DNA of 64,000 nucleotides, taken from positions 30,383,007 to 30,447,006 of the forward strand of contig NC_079207.1 in the NCBI RefSeq assembly GCF_026745355.1. The letters are read 5' to 3'. The notes under the pieces are model-generated. The model was not told the origin of the DNA. It saw only the letters and a program-made list of their open reading frames with translations, and searched no databases. Source of the stretch: Beta vulgaris subsp. vulgaris (Eukaryota; Streptophyta; Magnoliopsida; Caryophyllales; Amaranthaceae). How positions within the stretch are numbered: the first letter of the stretch is position 1; the number at the start of each line of letters is the position of its first letter. Positions 1 through 11,199 of this stretch are shown in pieces. Position numbers and translations under genes: made by a program.

Positions 1-1999
1 GCAATAACAACACATCTCAAATCCTATCACTCAATGACCAAATTCTAGTCATCTCATCAGAGATCATTAATCAAGAATGAGACTAGATCGCAATGCCTAA
101 TGCAACCGCTAAAAACACCAGCACCTCTGCTGCACCGAAGAACTTATGCCATAAAGTCTTATAGTCTCTTCATTATTCAAGATATTTCCTAATCAAGTTT
201 GTCATGATAACAGCCCAACAAACTTTGTAATGAGACCAATAAGTTGGAGGTAAGGCTCCAATTGTTCCCAAATGGTTGATGCATATTTCAGTTACCAAGA
301 TTCTCATTATCAAACCCCTAAGACCATTCTTCCAGTCTTTCACAACTTAGTGATCCTCTTCAAAACACAATTCTATCCCAGACTGGTCCATATCCCCTTT
401 TGACTCTTTCAACTCACTGAAATTGTAAGAGACTTTCAAAATATAAAGAGGTAACCCCCATGGCCTCATCTACCTTATATAGTTCACAGGTGAGGACATC
501 AAAGAAAAACTGAAAACACAATAAACTCCTATTTAAAAACCCTAATATTAATCTTTTAAGAAACCCCTCAAAGAGGGTTCAAGCCATTCAACATACCTCG
601 CATATCAGTGTAGATAGATTACACTTTTTTGATGACAGATCTCAACAAATCCTATGCCCACTATCAACTATCTAGAACATTCCTGCTTATGAGCTATCTG
701 CTTCACCTCACAATGGACTATGCATTCCCACCATCCTACTTTATGGGGCCAAACAAATGGATTTTCTCCCCATAAATTGCACTGATCTCCACAGTTACAT
801 GAAACTCACATCTATTGAACTTGTGAGCATATTAAGGCTGTATATAGACGACAAAGAAGACAAGTGAAATATAAACTAACTAAATATAGAGAGGGAACCC
901 AATGCTTTCTTGGCTTCCTTGCCTCTAATCTATACAGGGTCTAGGATAATACAACTAAATCCTACATTAACACGACACACACACAGATGAGTGAGTGAGA
1001 GCGATACTTCAGCATGTTCCACAATCATCTTATATTAACATAGAAGGGAGACCAGAGTAAGTTTTCCACTTCTTGAAATCAGAAATTGAACCCCATAGAT
1101 CAATCTAATTACATAAAGCACCAAGCAACGATAGGTACAATTCTGCCTATATACAATGTGTCATTCCCTGTATTTTGTAAAGTGAAAATTAAACCATGAA
1201 AAATGCAGTCATAAAAGACATAGAGAATCTGATATAAATACAAGTTATAGCAGTTGAACTAAAAAATAAATGATTATATTACACACACTATAATATTCAT
1301 TAAGGACATTCTATAAAGCATAATTCTACAGAAACTAAAACCCTTCAAAAAGTTAATACTAAACACATTTTGGACATTATCTTTTTACAATAGCTATCTT
1401 TTGTAATATACTTTTTATGCCCAAACATTACAAGTGAACTCCATCTATCCCCATGTAAGATTGCTAATCAACTTTAGTACAGACTTTTGAGTAGTTGTAG
1501 ATGTAGATATGTAATAATTAAGAACTCTTAGTGCTATATGGACAGCGAGAAAAAAATTTACGAGATTACTATGGTATGGAGAGTAAGAAAGATGTGATTT
1601 AAATAAGAAATTATATAATAACGTCAGTAAATTTTACTACTCTATTCATATTCTTAACTTCCTATTTGATTTATTGGAATCTGCACATAGATTTGGGATA
1701 GTGAGTGATATAATGTGCAAAATGGTGGGGACTCTGCCAAAATGGACTGTGAGAAGTGTGCAGCAAGTAAGCAAGGTTTGAAGGAAGTGTGCAATATGGT
1801 GGTGTAATGGGAGAAAAGTGGTAAAAAATGCTAGCCAAAAGGCAAAGATTCCATCTAGGTGGGTGACAAAATACAGACGGATAAGGAACCAGCAATGTAG
1901 TATTGCTGAATTGTTAAGGACTAGGTAATACTTAGCCATGCTTGATAATAATACATGTATATGAAAACATCGTGCATTTATAATCATACTCTAATTTCA
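1..1999. other. Gene-poor stretch, no gene recognised
   Basis: AT-rich sequence with no long reading frame, no recognisable domain and no terminal repeats on either strand. Short open frames around 1646-1987 (minus) have no recognisable similarity and a skewed Phe/Leu/His composition, as expected of non-coding DNA. If the putative minus-strand 5' exon at 3971-4110 is real, part of this stretch could be intron or UTR of that gene, but I see no coding exon here. Confidence 0.5.
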
Positions 2000-2690
2000 C
2001 ATGTAGCTATTCATATAATTGGTTTTGATTAACTAGAATCCAATTCATGATGCAAACATATAATACTTCCTGTAATCTGATTTAGTTGCAAATGTGGAGG
2101 CGGCAAATCAGTTAAGGTGAGGAGAGAGATAAGAGAAAAAGAATGGGGACCCACTAACTTTCCATGTAATTATTCATATAATTGGTAAATTAACTATAAT
2201 CTTATTTTTCCCGTCAAAAAACTATAATCTTATTTTTAATGCAAAATAAAGTATGTCCACTATTCTGATTTAGTTGCAAAATTGGAGGAGGTAAATCAAT
2301 TAAGGTAAGGAGAGAGATATAAGAGAAAAATATGGGGACCCACTAACTTCCCATGTAATTATTCATATAATTGGTACAATTAAATATAATCTAACTTCTA
2401 GTGCAAATATAAAATGTGTCCACTGTTCTAATTTAGTTGCAAAATTGGAGATAAATCAATTAAGTGAGGAGATATATATCATATAACAGAGAAAAAAATG
2501 GAAACCCAATAACTTTCCATGTAATTATTCACATATATGGTACGATTAACTATAATCTAAATTTTTAATGCAAAAATAAAATAAGTCCACTGTTCTGATT
2601 TAGTTGCAAGATATGGGGAGGCAAATCAATGAAGTTGAGAAAAAAAATAAGAGAGAAAATAACAAGGACCCATGTGATGAGGAGAAAAAT
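2000..2690. repeat. Imperfect tandem repeat, four units of about 165-190 bp
   Basis: Units begin with a shared motif (catgtaattattcatat) at about 2000, 2163, 2352 and 2518. Each then carries a tttagttgcaaa block, an aatcaatTaaggtgagga block and an agagaaaa..gggacccac block in the same order. Spacing varies (163, 189, 166 bp) because of small indels. The second unit is longer partly because it carries a short insertion at 2192-2237. No protein-coding potential is visible. Function unknown. Confidence 0.8.
2192..2237 (+). repeat. Tiny tail-like insertion with 18-bp target duplication
   Basis: The 18 bases at 2192-2209 (aactataatcttattttt) are repeated exactly at 2220-2237. Only ten bases lie between them (cccgtcaaaa). 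The sister units of the surrounding tandem repeat show the uninterrupted form, so this is an insertion. A short A-ended insert flanked by a long exact direct repeat is what a retroposon truncated almost to its 3' tail would leave. Confidence 0.6.
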
Positions 2691-3970
2691 AGAGAGATAA
2701 GCACATCAACTTTGTAAAAAGTCATGTGAAAACCAAGCCATCCAACAAAAAACAATTGTCCTGAACTTGCGTTGCAAAATTTTGGTCAAATTCTTTCTTA
2801 TAATGTAAGTTAAAAATTTCCTTCCTTATACTTATATTGCAGCATGGGAGAGAGAGATAAACAGAGCGACCCACATATTAGAGAAAGAAGATAAGATAAA
2901 TCATAAGCAAAACTGGTGATGTTGCCATTATTTTGACACTTTTAAAACATGATAGTGTTGCAATCAAAAGAGAACACAGGAGATTATATTTCTATTGGTG
3001 CATCAATGTGGTAAGCAAACTTATGGGAAAATGAGAGTATTATCAATACTAAGCCGAGTAAAAGGAGAATGAGGAGCCTATTTTCCCTTTGTATAGATGT
3101 GGAATGGAGAAATGGGAACGGAGTTACATCATCCATTTTCCTTCCCCTTCAAATAAATTAAATTCATCCATCATACAAAAATATAGAAAATATAAACGCA
3201 TGTTTAGTCCTTTTTCCTTCCCCTTCCCTCTCCATCCCTTCCCACTATGAATGCTACCCAAACAAAATAAATTTCTTAAGTGGTTCCAAGTAAAATTTCT
3301 CTCAACCAAAAAAAAAAAAAAAAGATATAACAGATGCCACATTAGGCACCAACCAGTCAAATATTCCAAATTTCCAACTAGACTTCTCCGTCAAGGCCGA
3401 AGAAAGTTGATCAAACCTGCCAATTGCAAAATAAACCCACAAGGCAAACAACAGTGGTTCATCTAGAATTTGAAATATGATCATAACTAGTTTTCACTAA
3501 GCCGACTGAAAACAAACAAGTATGCATAATAAACCCTTGAAATCGCCCGATATTAAACCAAACAAATAATCTCAACTTCCACTAAATTCATTAATCTATT
3601 CTACCTAAATTTGCATTGCTTTTGTATTTGGCACTAAAGGAGACGTATATAATCAAAATAACAGTGATATGAAACTATAAAATAAAATTTAAACAAAATT
3701 GATCGTGATATCTGCAGTAGATGGTTTAAAATGTAAGCAAAATTGCAAGTTCCAATTGCTCCCGTAAGTTCAACTATTCGAAACCAAACCTAATTAGAAA
3801 ATTTCAAGCACTCAAATCAAAAATATTGGAGATAACCCCATATGAAAAGATTCAAAATTTTAGCATGGTAAATCGCCGATCATCTAATCTCATGTTAAAA
3901 ATTTACTTGGATAACAACGAAACCAATTATAGAATTAAAGAATCAAAAAGAGGAAGGATTTACAACTTAC
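2691..3970. other. Gene-poor stretch
   Basis: No gene recognised. It contains an A-tract of about 16 bases near 3308-3323, preceded by a cctt-rich segment. This could be another retroposon tail, but no flanking duplication was found. The rest is AT-rich and intron-like. Confidence 0.4.
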
Positions 3971-4110
3971 AAAGAGAAGAGAAGCACAGAATCCGCAAAG
4001 TTTTTAGGTTTTCAACCTGAGCACTATAATTAGGAGAGACGAAGGGAGAAAGTAAAACGGGCAGGAAAAAAAAAGAAGAATGTTGTTTTTCTTCCAGGTT
4101 TTACCCAAAT
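3971..4110 (-). other. Possible 5' untranslated exon of a minus-strand gene
   Basis: Read on the minus strand, this segment is pyrimidine-rich (ttctcccttcgtctctcc, cttctcttctcttt), typical of plant 5' leaders. It ends in a consensus donor: CTCTTT|GTAAGT, with the GT at 3969-3970. Upstream on that strand is a short tctctctattcaat segment. No coding exon was found to its left within the window, so either the gene lies mostly outside or this is chance. Low confidence. Confidence 0.25.
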
Positions 4111-4556
4111 TTGATTGAATAGAGAGACTATAGAGTATGATCAACGCCTCAACGTGGCTTGGTATCAGATGCGGCTGCGGGCTCTGGCGTCACGACAGGT
4201 ATGGATCGCGTAAAAACACGTTGAAGGAGGAAAGAAAATATTTTGTTTGGCCCCCTCTATGAAACTCAATGGGAAGAAGAATGAAGTCCCAACTCAATGG
4301 CACAAGATATACTCACCAACAGGCCCAACAAGCACCCCAAACATCCTCTCCTCATATTAAGGTTATGTTTTTTTAGGTTGAATTAATGAAAGTTCAGTTT
4401 AATTCAAACAAATTTAATGTAATTCAGTCCAATTCAGTTAATGTCTGAAGGGGTATGGAAAAAACATATTTTAATTAACAAGTCCAGAAAATACAATTAT
4501 GCGAAATACACGTGATTTTTTGTTCTTATCTTCTAATCTCATTTATCTACCTATAG
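4111..4556. other. Intergenic segment before the RPA-like gene
   Basis: No gene. Around 4362-4440 there is a run of imperfect aattcagt/taattcaa repeats of the kind seen in short plant mobile repeats. The 5' boundary of the downstream Helitron is expected in or near this segment but no convincing 5' TC terminus could be picked. The last bases (ctacctatag) form an acceptor for the first RPA-like exon. Confidence 0.4.
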
Positions 4557-5689
4557 CCTGTGATGTGTGTTTGTCTTGGTACTATTGAAGACGTTGACAC
4601 TGAATTCAATTGGTATTATGAGGCGTCTAAAAAATGTTGTAGTGCTATCAAAAAAGAAGGTGACATTGTCAAGTGCAAGAAGGAAAATAAAGTCCTTAAG
4701 TCAATCGTGCCAAGGTAAATATTTATAAATCTATTCTCATACACATTGATATAGACATTGTACATGATGTATAATGTACTTTTTTCATATTATAGGTTTA
4801 GGTTGAAAATAATCGTGTATGATAACACGGATGATGCTACCTTCGTGCTTTTTGAAAAAGAAGTTCAAAAAATGTTGAATAAATCTGCTTCCGAACTATT
4901 AGATATTCAAGAGATGGTATTGATTTTATTTTTCTAAGTAAAACATAAATATTGTTTTTTTTCATTAGTATACATGATCCACTAGAAGTTTCATATTTAG
5001 TTAATATTGATCTCATTTCAAATTCTACTGTTTAATTTTATAGAAAGGGGATAGGTACGGATTTCTTGAAGCGTTTACACAGCTCCTTGGCAAAAAGTTA
5101 CTATTCAAAGTTGATATCCCATCCAAGCATACATCCGGTACTAATAGAAACTTCACTGTTATAAATTCTATGGATGATCAAAAATTAATTGACAAATGGA
5201 TGGGGCTCTACATGAAAATAGAGGTTTGTGATATTTTTATATACTGTAGAGTTACTATTTGGTCTTCTTATTTTTTTTGCGTTTATTTATGTACTAATAT
5301 CTTAAATTAATAAAACAAATATTTACTCACTACGCACTAATATTGACTTATTTTTACCATTAATGAAGTCTGAAAGATATAAGCAAGAGCAAATTGAATA
5401 TGAGAGCGTAAAGGATGTTGAAGGATAAAATGTATGTTTTCTATTTATATTTAGATATTTTAGTTCTTAATAAATTTATTTGAGATTCATTTGATTTTTA
5501 TGTGGTAAAATGTATTCTTATTTGGGTAATTCATTTACGTAGGATACCAAATCAATTGATAATGAAAGTTCGCCAAGTTCCATCACACCTCAAAAAAGAG
5601 TCCATGTTGATAATGAAGGATCATTAGCAAATTCTCCATTGGATGCACAACTCTCTACTAACAAGAAGCAGATTATTGCAAAAGAATGA
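4557..5689 (+). pseudogene. RPA-like single-strand DNA-binding gene of the Helitron, 5'-truncated, with a stop
   Basis: Related to the C-terminal OB-fold domain of replication protein A large subunit (Rep_fac-A_C), a regular passenger in plant Helitrons that probably protects single-stranded DNA during rolling-circle transposition. Five exons fit good splice sites in phase: 4557-4714, 4796-4916, 5044-5223, 5369-5431 and 5543-5689. Exon 1 gives GTIEDVDTEFNWYYEA, exon 2 a typical FRLKIIVYDNTDDATFVLFE core, and exon 5 a Ser/Pro/Lys-rich tail ending TGA. Defects: the upstream OB folds are absent. Two of the expected four zinc-ribbon cysteines are replaced (YEAS instead of YxAC, and CKKEN instead of CxxC). 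Exon 4 contains an in-frame TAA (5426-5428), one base from CAA, just before its donor. Identity confident, functionality unlikely. Confidence 0.8.
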
Positions 5690-6825
5690 GAAGGATTTAA
5701 AGAAGTAGATACAATGCAATGACACCATATTCGCATGATGAAGTTTTTTGAGATACTTTAAATTTAAGGGCTTATGCTTTTTGTTCAGTATGCTTAAGTA
5801 CCTTTGTTCGATTTTGTGTTTTTCAATAACAATTGTTAAGTTGGTTTTTGAAGTTTGTTTACAACAACTACTAAGTTGGATTAATAAATTTTTGGCCGTT
5901 AAGTTTATGTCACTTAAAAAAGTACTACTTATTGCTTAATTGTCCACAAAACTCATATAGGCCATATTGAGGTTTCTTACTTTCTTTGACTATCTTATTT
6001 AAAACATGATATCCACTAAGCAATTGATTAATAATCTATTTTAAAACATGTTAGATATGGGCCAATATCCATCTTTGTAGAGAAAACATTATCATCCACT
6101 ATGTATTATTCCTTTTATTTTCCTAAAAAAAGTATTATTCCTTTTAAAAAATTGGTCAACATTAATGATTTTTAACATTCCAAAGGATGGATATCGACTC
6201 CCCTATATGTGCAACATATCTGACTTACTACAACTTTTTAGGTTACTACATCTTTGTAGTGATAATGCACGTTTCTTTCAATACATAATACTTATGCAAA
6301 TCACTATATATAATATGATATTTCACATATAACAACATATAATAACATATAAATAATTCACATCAACCAAATGGTCAAAATTGGACAAAAATTATAATGT
6401 TTAGGCTTTATTGTACTGAAGTTGATTCCAATTTTTTCACTAAAAGTTGAAAGTAATCATATGTCATATATCTAACTCCCAAACTATTAGCACGGTGTAG
6501 GATTTAAAAATGTATGAAATTTTCATGTGAAGTGTAATCATTTCAATTTTAGTTAGTAGGATACATAAATGTGAAGTCTATATTGTAATATATTCTCTGT
6601 ATATCAACAAATATGTTATTTAAGGGAACTAAAATCAATATCATGAGATACATAATCAATGCCAATTATAATTCCTACTTTGTCGCACATATATGATAAA
6701 GTCAACCATATATTATTACAACAACCAATCCTCTAATCATAAAACACTAAAATAATCAACTCAAAATAGTGTGAAAACACAATCATATTCAAGAGTTTCA
6801 AAGGTATATAGTTAGTGCTTCAACA
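5690..6825. other. Spacer between RPA-like and RepHel genes
   Basis: AT-rich, no gene recognised. It would hold the 3' UTR of the RPA-like gene and the promoter and leader of the RepHel gene. It also contains the short duplicated-target insertion at 6103-6146. Confidence 0.5.
6103..6146 (+). repeat. Tiny tail-like insertion with 15-bp target duplication
   Basis: The 15 bases gtattattcctttta at 6103-6117 recur exactly at 6132-6146. Between them are 14 bases ending in seven A (ttttcctaaaaaaa). Same architecture as the insertion at 2192-2237: a nearly complete 5' truncation of a poly(A)-ended retroposon is the simplest reading. Confidence 0.55.
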
Positions 6826-7229
6826 ATGGATGAGCAACGAGTGGGGAACGCACGTGAAAGAAGAAAAAAATTGTTATCAGAAAAACGGTGTAAATCCATT
6901 AAACAAATACAAGGTAATAAATTCTTTTCATTGACAATTATAATTGAACATGAAAATTACCAAATTATTCGTATGAAATTATTGTGTCACTCACATACAC
7001 ACATATAAAAATCATCCTAATTTCAATCTTAATTCTAAATTCCTAATTGACGGTTATACTACAAATATATCGAATTAATTTTCACTAACGGTTAGAACTG
7101 CACCGGATATTGATTTTTTCAATAGACTTCTCACATGAAAGAAAAGGTATCATAAAGGATATAAAAATTGCCAATGAAAAGGGTGATGTATCAACGCAGT
7201 TTGATAAATAACTAAAGAAAGCACTTTGT

Positions 7230-8700
7230 TTTAAACTTTTCATACCCAAAAAAGAAGAAAAAAAATGTTTATACATGCTAAAAAACTACATGCATTTTTT
7301 ACCCTTATCTCAAAGCAGTTACCAATCCTTTCGCATAAAAAGACGAATTTTTGCCCAAAATCATATTTTTAGCAGTTTATAAAAAAATTCAGAACATTTT
7401 ATTGTATAAATTTTGTATATGATATTGTTTTGGAAAAAAAATCAGTATAAATGACCCTAAATTAAGAATAATTCCGTTTTTAGTATTATTCAATGTATAT
7501 ATACCTAATGAGAAGCAGTTGACCTGGCACAATTCATAGCTCACATTCATTTAATACGATACCATCTTTTACGAGAAATTCATCATAAAAACATCCTATT
7601 AGTCCTATTACTATTGTTAGAAATGTATGCGGTTTAGATATAAATTAATTTTAGCATTATAAACAATCAATGTCTTACTCTTTATGTATGCATATGAAAT
7701 ACTTCATAAAATATGATTTTACGTATTCTCCTACAGTAGTTTTTTGGGTATCAAAAGTTTTTGGGTATGAAAACTACATAGCATGTAGTGTTTCACTTTG
7801 GTTGGCAAACGAGTTTTTTGGGTATCAAATATGCTAAAACTACATGCAAACATAAAATCACATCAATTTCATCATAATTAGTCAAAAATCAGATTTTTTT
7901 TAAAAGAACTTACCAAATAATTTCAACCTATATTGACCCATTTAGAAAATTTCTTCAAACTCCATATCAATCCAACTCGATATATTTGCGATTTTGCATG
8001 CGGTCTTTAAACCCTCTTCATTTTGTAGATCGAATGATTCTACACCTTGGTTGTATCAAGGAATTATAGTAACCATGCTTCAAATGCAAAGAACATGAAA
8101 GATCAAAAACTTAAGTTCTTCGTAAAACCCACATGCATGAGTTTTATATTTGTTATTGATGCAAAAATTGATGACTTGGAGTATAATTTTGATGGATAAT
8201 TTGTGGCTTTAAAGTATAAAAAAAAAGTAGATAAGAGAGATTTTCGAAAAAAACGTATGTAGAGAAGGTAATAAGATAGGTTTGGGTTGTAGAGAAGGTA
8301 TTTAAGTTGTATGCAAGAGAAGGTAATAAGATAAGTTTGGGTTGTAATAAGTTTTAGAATCATCTAGGTGTGGGTTGTAATAAGATATAGATTATATGTA
8401 GAGAGAGATTTTTATGGAGAAGATGATGTATGTATGTAGTTGTAATCATCTTATATGTATGTAATAAGATATGTATGTATGTAGATTTTTGTGGGTTGTA
8501 ATAAGATTATTTTATGGAGATTTTTGGAAAAAACGTATGATGTATGTATGTAGTTGTAATAAGTAGATTGTATAATATTTTTTTATTAAGTTAGAAAACA
8601 TAGTGGATTTGGAGCATTATTTTATAACCAAGGCCCAAATTATTTGAAGCATCATTATAGTAAAGTGGTATGCTCATTTATGGAGTGTCTTTGGAGCAAA
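7230..8700. other. AT-rich inserted or intronic DNA inside the Helitron
   Basis: No coding sequence. It carries repeated gggtatcaaa/gggtatgaaaactacat motifs near 7743-7790 and 7820-7850, with reverse complements near 7237-7250 and 7280-7300 (catacccaaaa, aaaactacatgca). This suggests one or more foldback-type insertions. Two further related motifs in inverted orientation lie near 8050-8085 and 8640-8665 (atttgaagca..attatagta). Ends and target duplications were not resolved. Confidence 0.35.
8219..8580. repeat. Degenerate low-complexity repeat (gtaataagat / gtatgtatgtag)
   Basis: A purine-rich stretch built from shuffled copies of tgggttgtaataagat, agagaaggtaataagata and gtatgtatgtagttgtaat. 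Two longer phrases (ggagattttt, tgatgtatgtatgtagttgtaat) occur twice about 110 bp apart. It looks like replication-slippage DNA; no coding potential. Confidence 0.7.
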
Positions 8701-9029
8701 TTTTGATAAAAAGTTTATGGGTTGAACAAGAAATGTGAAAGTTAGCGAGGAAAAATTTGAGCCATTGTGTCCAAATATAAGAAAATATAACTTTTACGAT
8801 TAAAGTTAATCTTTAAATAAACACTATTTTACTAACATTATATGGACTTGGTCCACACTAAAATCGTACGGATCTATGCTAATTGATGTTATTTATAAAA
8901 AAAAAGTCACTAAAAAAAATAGATATAATATGAGAGTAAATATAGATTGTAAAGTTTGATGATGTGTAAAAAAGAAGAAGCTACAACATCACAACAGTAC
9001 GTAAAGGTCATTTTTGTTCTCTTGATAAG

Positions 9030-10003
9030 ATGTTCATAAGCGGTAAAAGTTATTCAAATCAATTGCGTTGTCTAACTGATTGTGTCCAATGTAATGCGCA
9101 TATCATTGCTATTGTTAAAGAAATTGTTGCTCATATGTTTACAATTCTGACTATCGATTTTTTTAATTCATTGAAGTTTGCACGCCAACAAGCATACAAG
9201 CAACAAGCGGTATGAATTAATGTACAAGTGTTGTGATCTAATATAATGTCTTTCTTTTTGGTTCATGTCATGTGTTTATGTGTCTTTGTCTAGGTGAAAA
9301 AAATAATCCAGGCCAAGAAAATCAATTACATACACCTACAAATGTTTTTCGTAGAGATCTAACACCGCTAAGCAACATTACTAATGGTGAGTGTGGGAAC
9401 AAAATATGATTTGTTGTGTGATTATGTTGAAAGTTTTTCTCAATCAATTTAGCTATACAATTCTCAAGCATTCTTCGTTAAAAATAGGGCTTATGAATAT
9501 CAGTTCGGCACATAGCGAGTCTGCAAAGATTGCAAGACAAAAAAGGAAGATCATATTGAAAGAACGGCGTGATGGCCGAGTTCGTTCTCCGGAAAACACA
9601 ATGAGAAACGACAAAAGTTCTATTACTCAAATTAGTTGTCTTACAAATAGCCTCCATTGTAATGCGCATATCATTAGTGTTGTTACCAAAAATAATTGTT
9701 GTATAGCTAATTCTATTTCTAACTATATTTCCAATTTTCCTGAATATAAGTTTGCACACCAACAAGCTTAGAAGCAAGAAGCGATTTCTGTATCCATACA
9801 AGACAAATCACAAATAGTAATGGTTTCTTATAAATCCATATCACCATGAAATAATATAATAATATTAATGATTGTTTGATTATAATATATATGTCATTCT
9901 TCGTACAGGTGGAAGTTATTTTTCAGACAAAGAAAATCAATTACATCCAACTGCCAACATGCTCAATATTGATGTACCATCCGTCGGCAACATTTCCACT
10001 GGT
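9030..10003 (+). repeat. Tandem duplication of an exon pair in the Helitron gene
   Basis: The block 9057-9386 (CNAHII exon, short intron, ENQLH exon) is repeated at 9631-10001 in the same order. The shift is about 575-610 bp. At nucleotide level, taatgcgcatatcatt and gcacgccaacaagc are shared almost exactly. Both second exons end with a GTGAGT donor. The duplication therefore copied exon-intron-exon as a unit and could keep the reading frame. Confidence 0.7.
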
Positions 10004-11199
10004 GAGTATATAATAAGACAAAATGAAAATTGTTATTTGAGATCAACGTTATACTTAAAACAAATAGGAGTTTTTGTGCTATAAAAAATAATATTTTAGT
10101 TTTTGATATTATCATTAATGAAGGAGACTACCAAACTACAAAGGTTAACAAGCACAAACGAATGGCATTAATGAATGTGAAGCATTCCACAAGTAAGTAC
10201 TTAAATATAAAATATTAACGTGAGTTGTATTTCATTACGAAAATCAAATATACTATGTTAATTTAAATTATGTTGTTTACTAACTTGGATGGTGTTTTCT
10301 CAACTATTCATAAAGATATTGAAGAACCGTGCATTTATCCAACCATAACAAGTGAAAAGAGTTTCCCTCAAAAAGGTGCCCCGCAGAATGGTATGATTTA
10401 TATTATCCTTGTGCCATTTAATGTGTTGAATAAAAATTAAATACATAGATTGTTCAAGAATTTGTGAGTTATTAAGTGTCTTTCCCTTGCAACACACTTA
10501 TAGTTGTTTTCATGTTATTTTACTTAACAACAAATTTTTTTTGTCATAAAGCTAAACAATATATATCGAAGATTATTGCAAGGCAAAAAAGAAGGCTCAT
10601 ATTAAATGAAAAACGGAATTTCGGTATGTTTTATTATACAATAGATGTTATTTTTTTTTTTGTTTATTTATATACATATCAATGTTCCACATTAGTTTAT
10701 AATTAGTCACAAACTAATGTTATAGTTTTCAAAGAAAAACAAAAAATCACATTAAGTGGTGTTGTTTTATTGAAGCAAATGAAGTGCGCAAGATAAATCT
10801 GTTTCAATAAGGCGAAACAAGTTTAGCATTCAGATCCGGAAAAAATGTAATTCAGAGCAAGAACGTCCTCAAACAAATTACAAGAAGGATTGATTTAGGT
10901 ATTTTAATTATACATTTTGCCTATGTTATCTTATAACAATTTTTTAATTATGTGTGCAGTTTGAATATATAGATTTCAATAGTTTTCTTCATAAAGTATT
11001 AACACCATCTAATATGTACAGAAAATAATAACGAGGTACATAACACAGACCATGCAAACGATGTATCAGGTATGTATATATATGTGATTCATTTACATGT
11101 GTATATGAAGTTGATTTTTTATCATAAATTGATGAGTAGTTTATATTACGTGGTTTATTTTACTTTTGCACCTAACTCAATTAATAATTATTTACGTTT

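Larger units (their letters stand above)
6826..10640 (+). pseudogene. N-terminal modular region of the Helitron RepHel gene
   Basis: The first exon starts ATG at 6826 (MDEQRVGNARERRKKLLSEKR) and ends at a GTAATA donor at 6914. Further exon-like pieces follow in the same strand. Three basic segments of the form RQKRxxxLxEKR lie near 6847-6895, 9517-9570 and 10560-10615. Two CNAHII segments ending FARQQA/FAHQQA lie near 9057-9210 and 9631-9780. Two ENQLH..N..P..NI segments ending at GTGAGT donors lie near 9300-9386 and 9909-10001. This arginine/lysine-rich, poorly conserved region precedes the Rep domain in plant Helitron proteins; its role is not established. The second FAHQQA copy has an in-frame TAG (TAC to TAG). 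Exon joins are inferred from splice motifs, not proven. The intron after the first exon is unusually long (about 2 kb) and repeat-filled. Confidence 0.6.

Noticed and set aside
1646..1987. 113-codon minus-strand frame
   Set aside because: Phe/His/Leu-rich, no motif, overlaps another random frame; no splice or start context supports it.
3308..3323. A16 tract as a complete SINE tail
   Set aside because: No flanking duplication and no polymerase III boxes upstream could be found.
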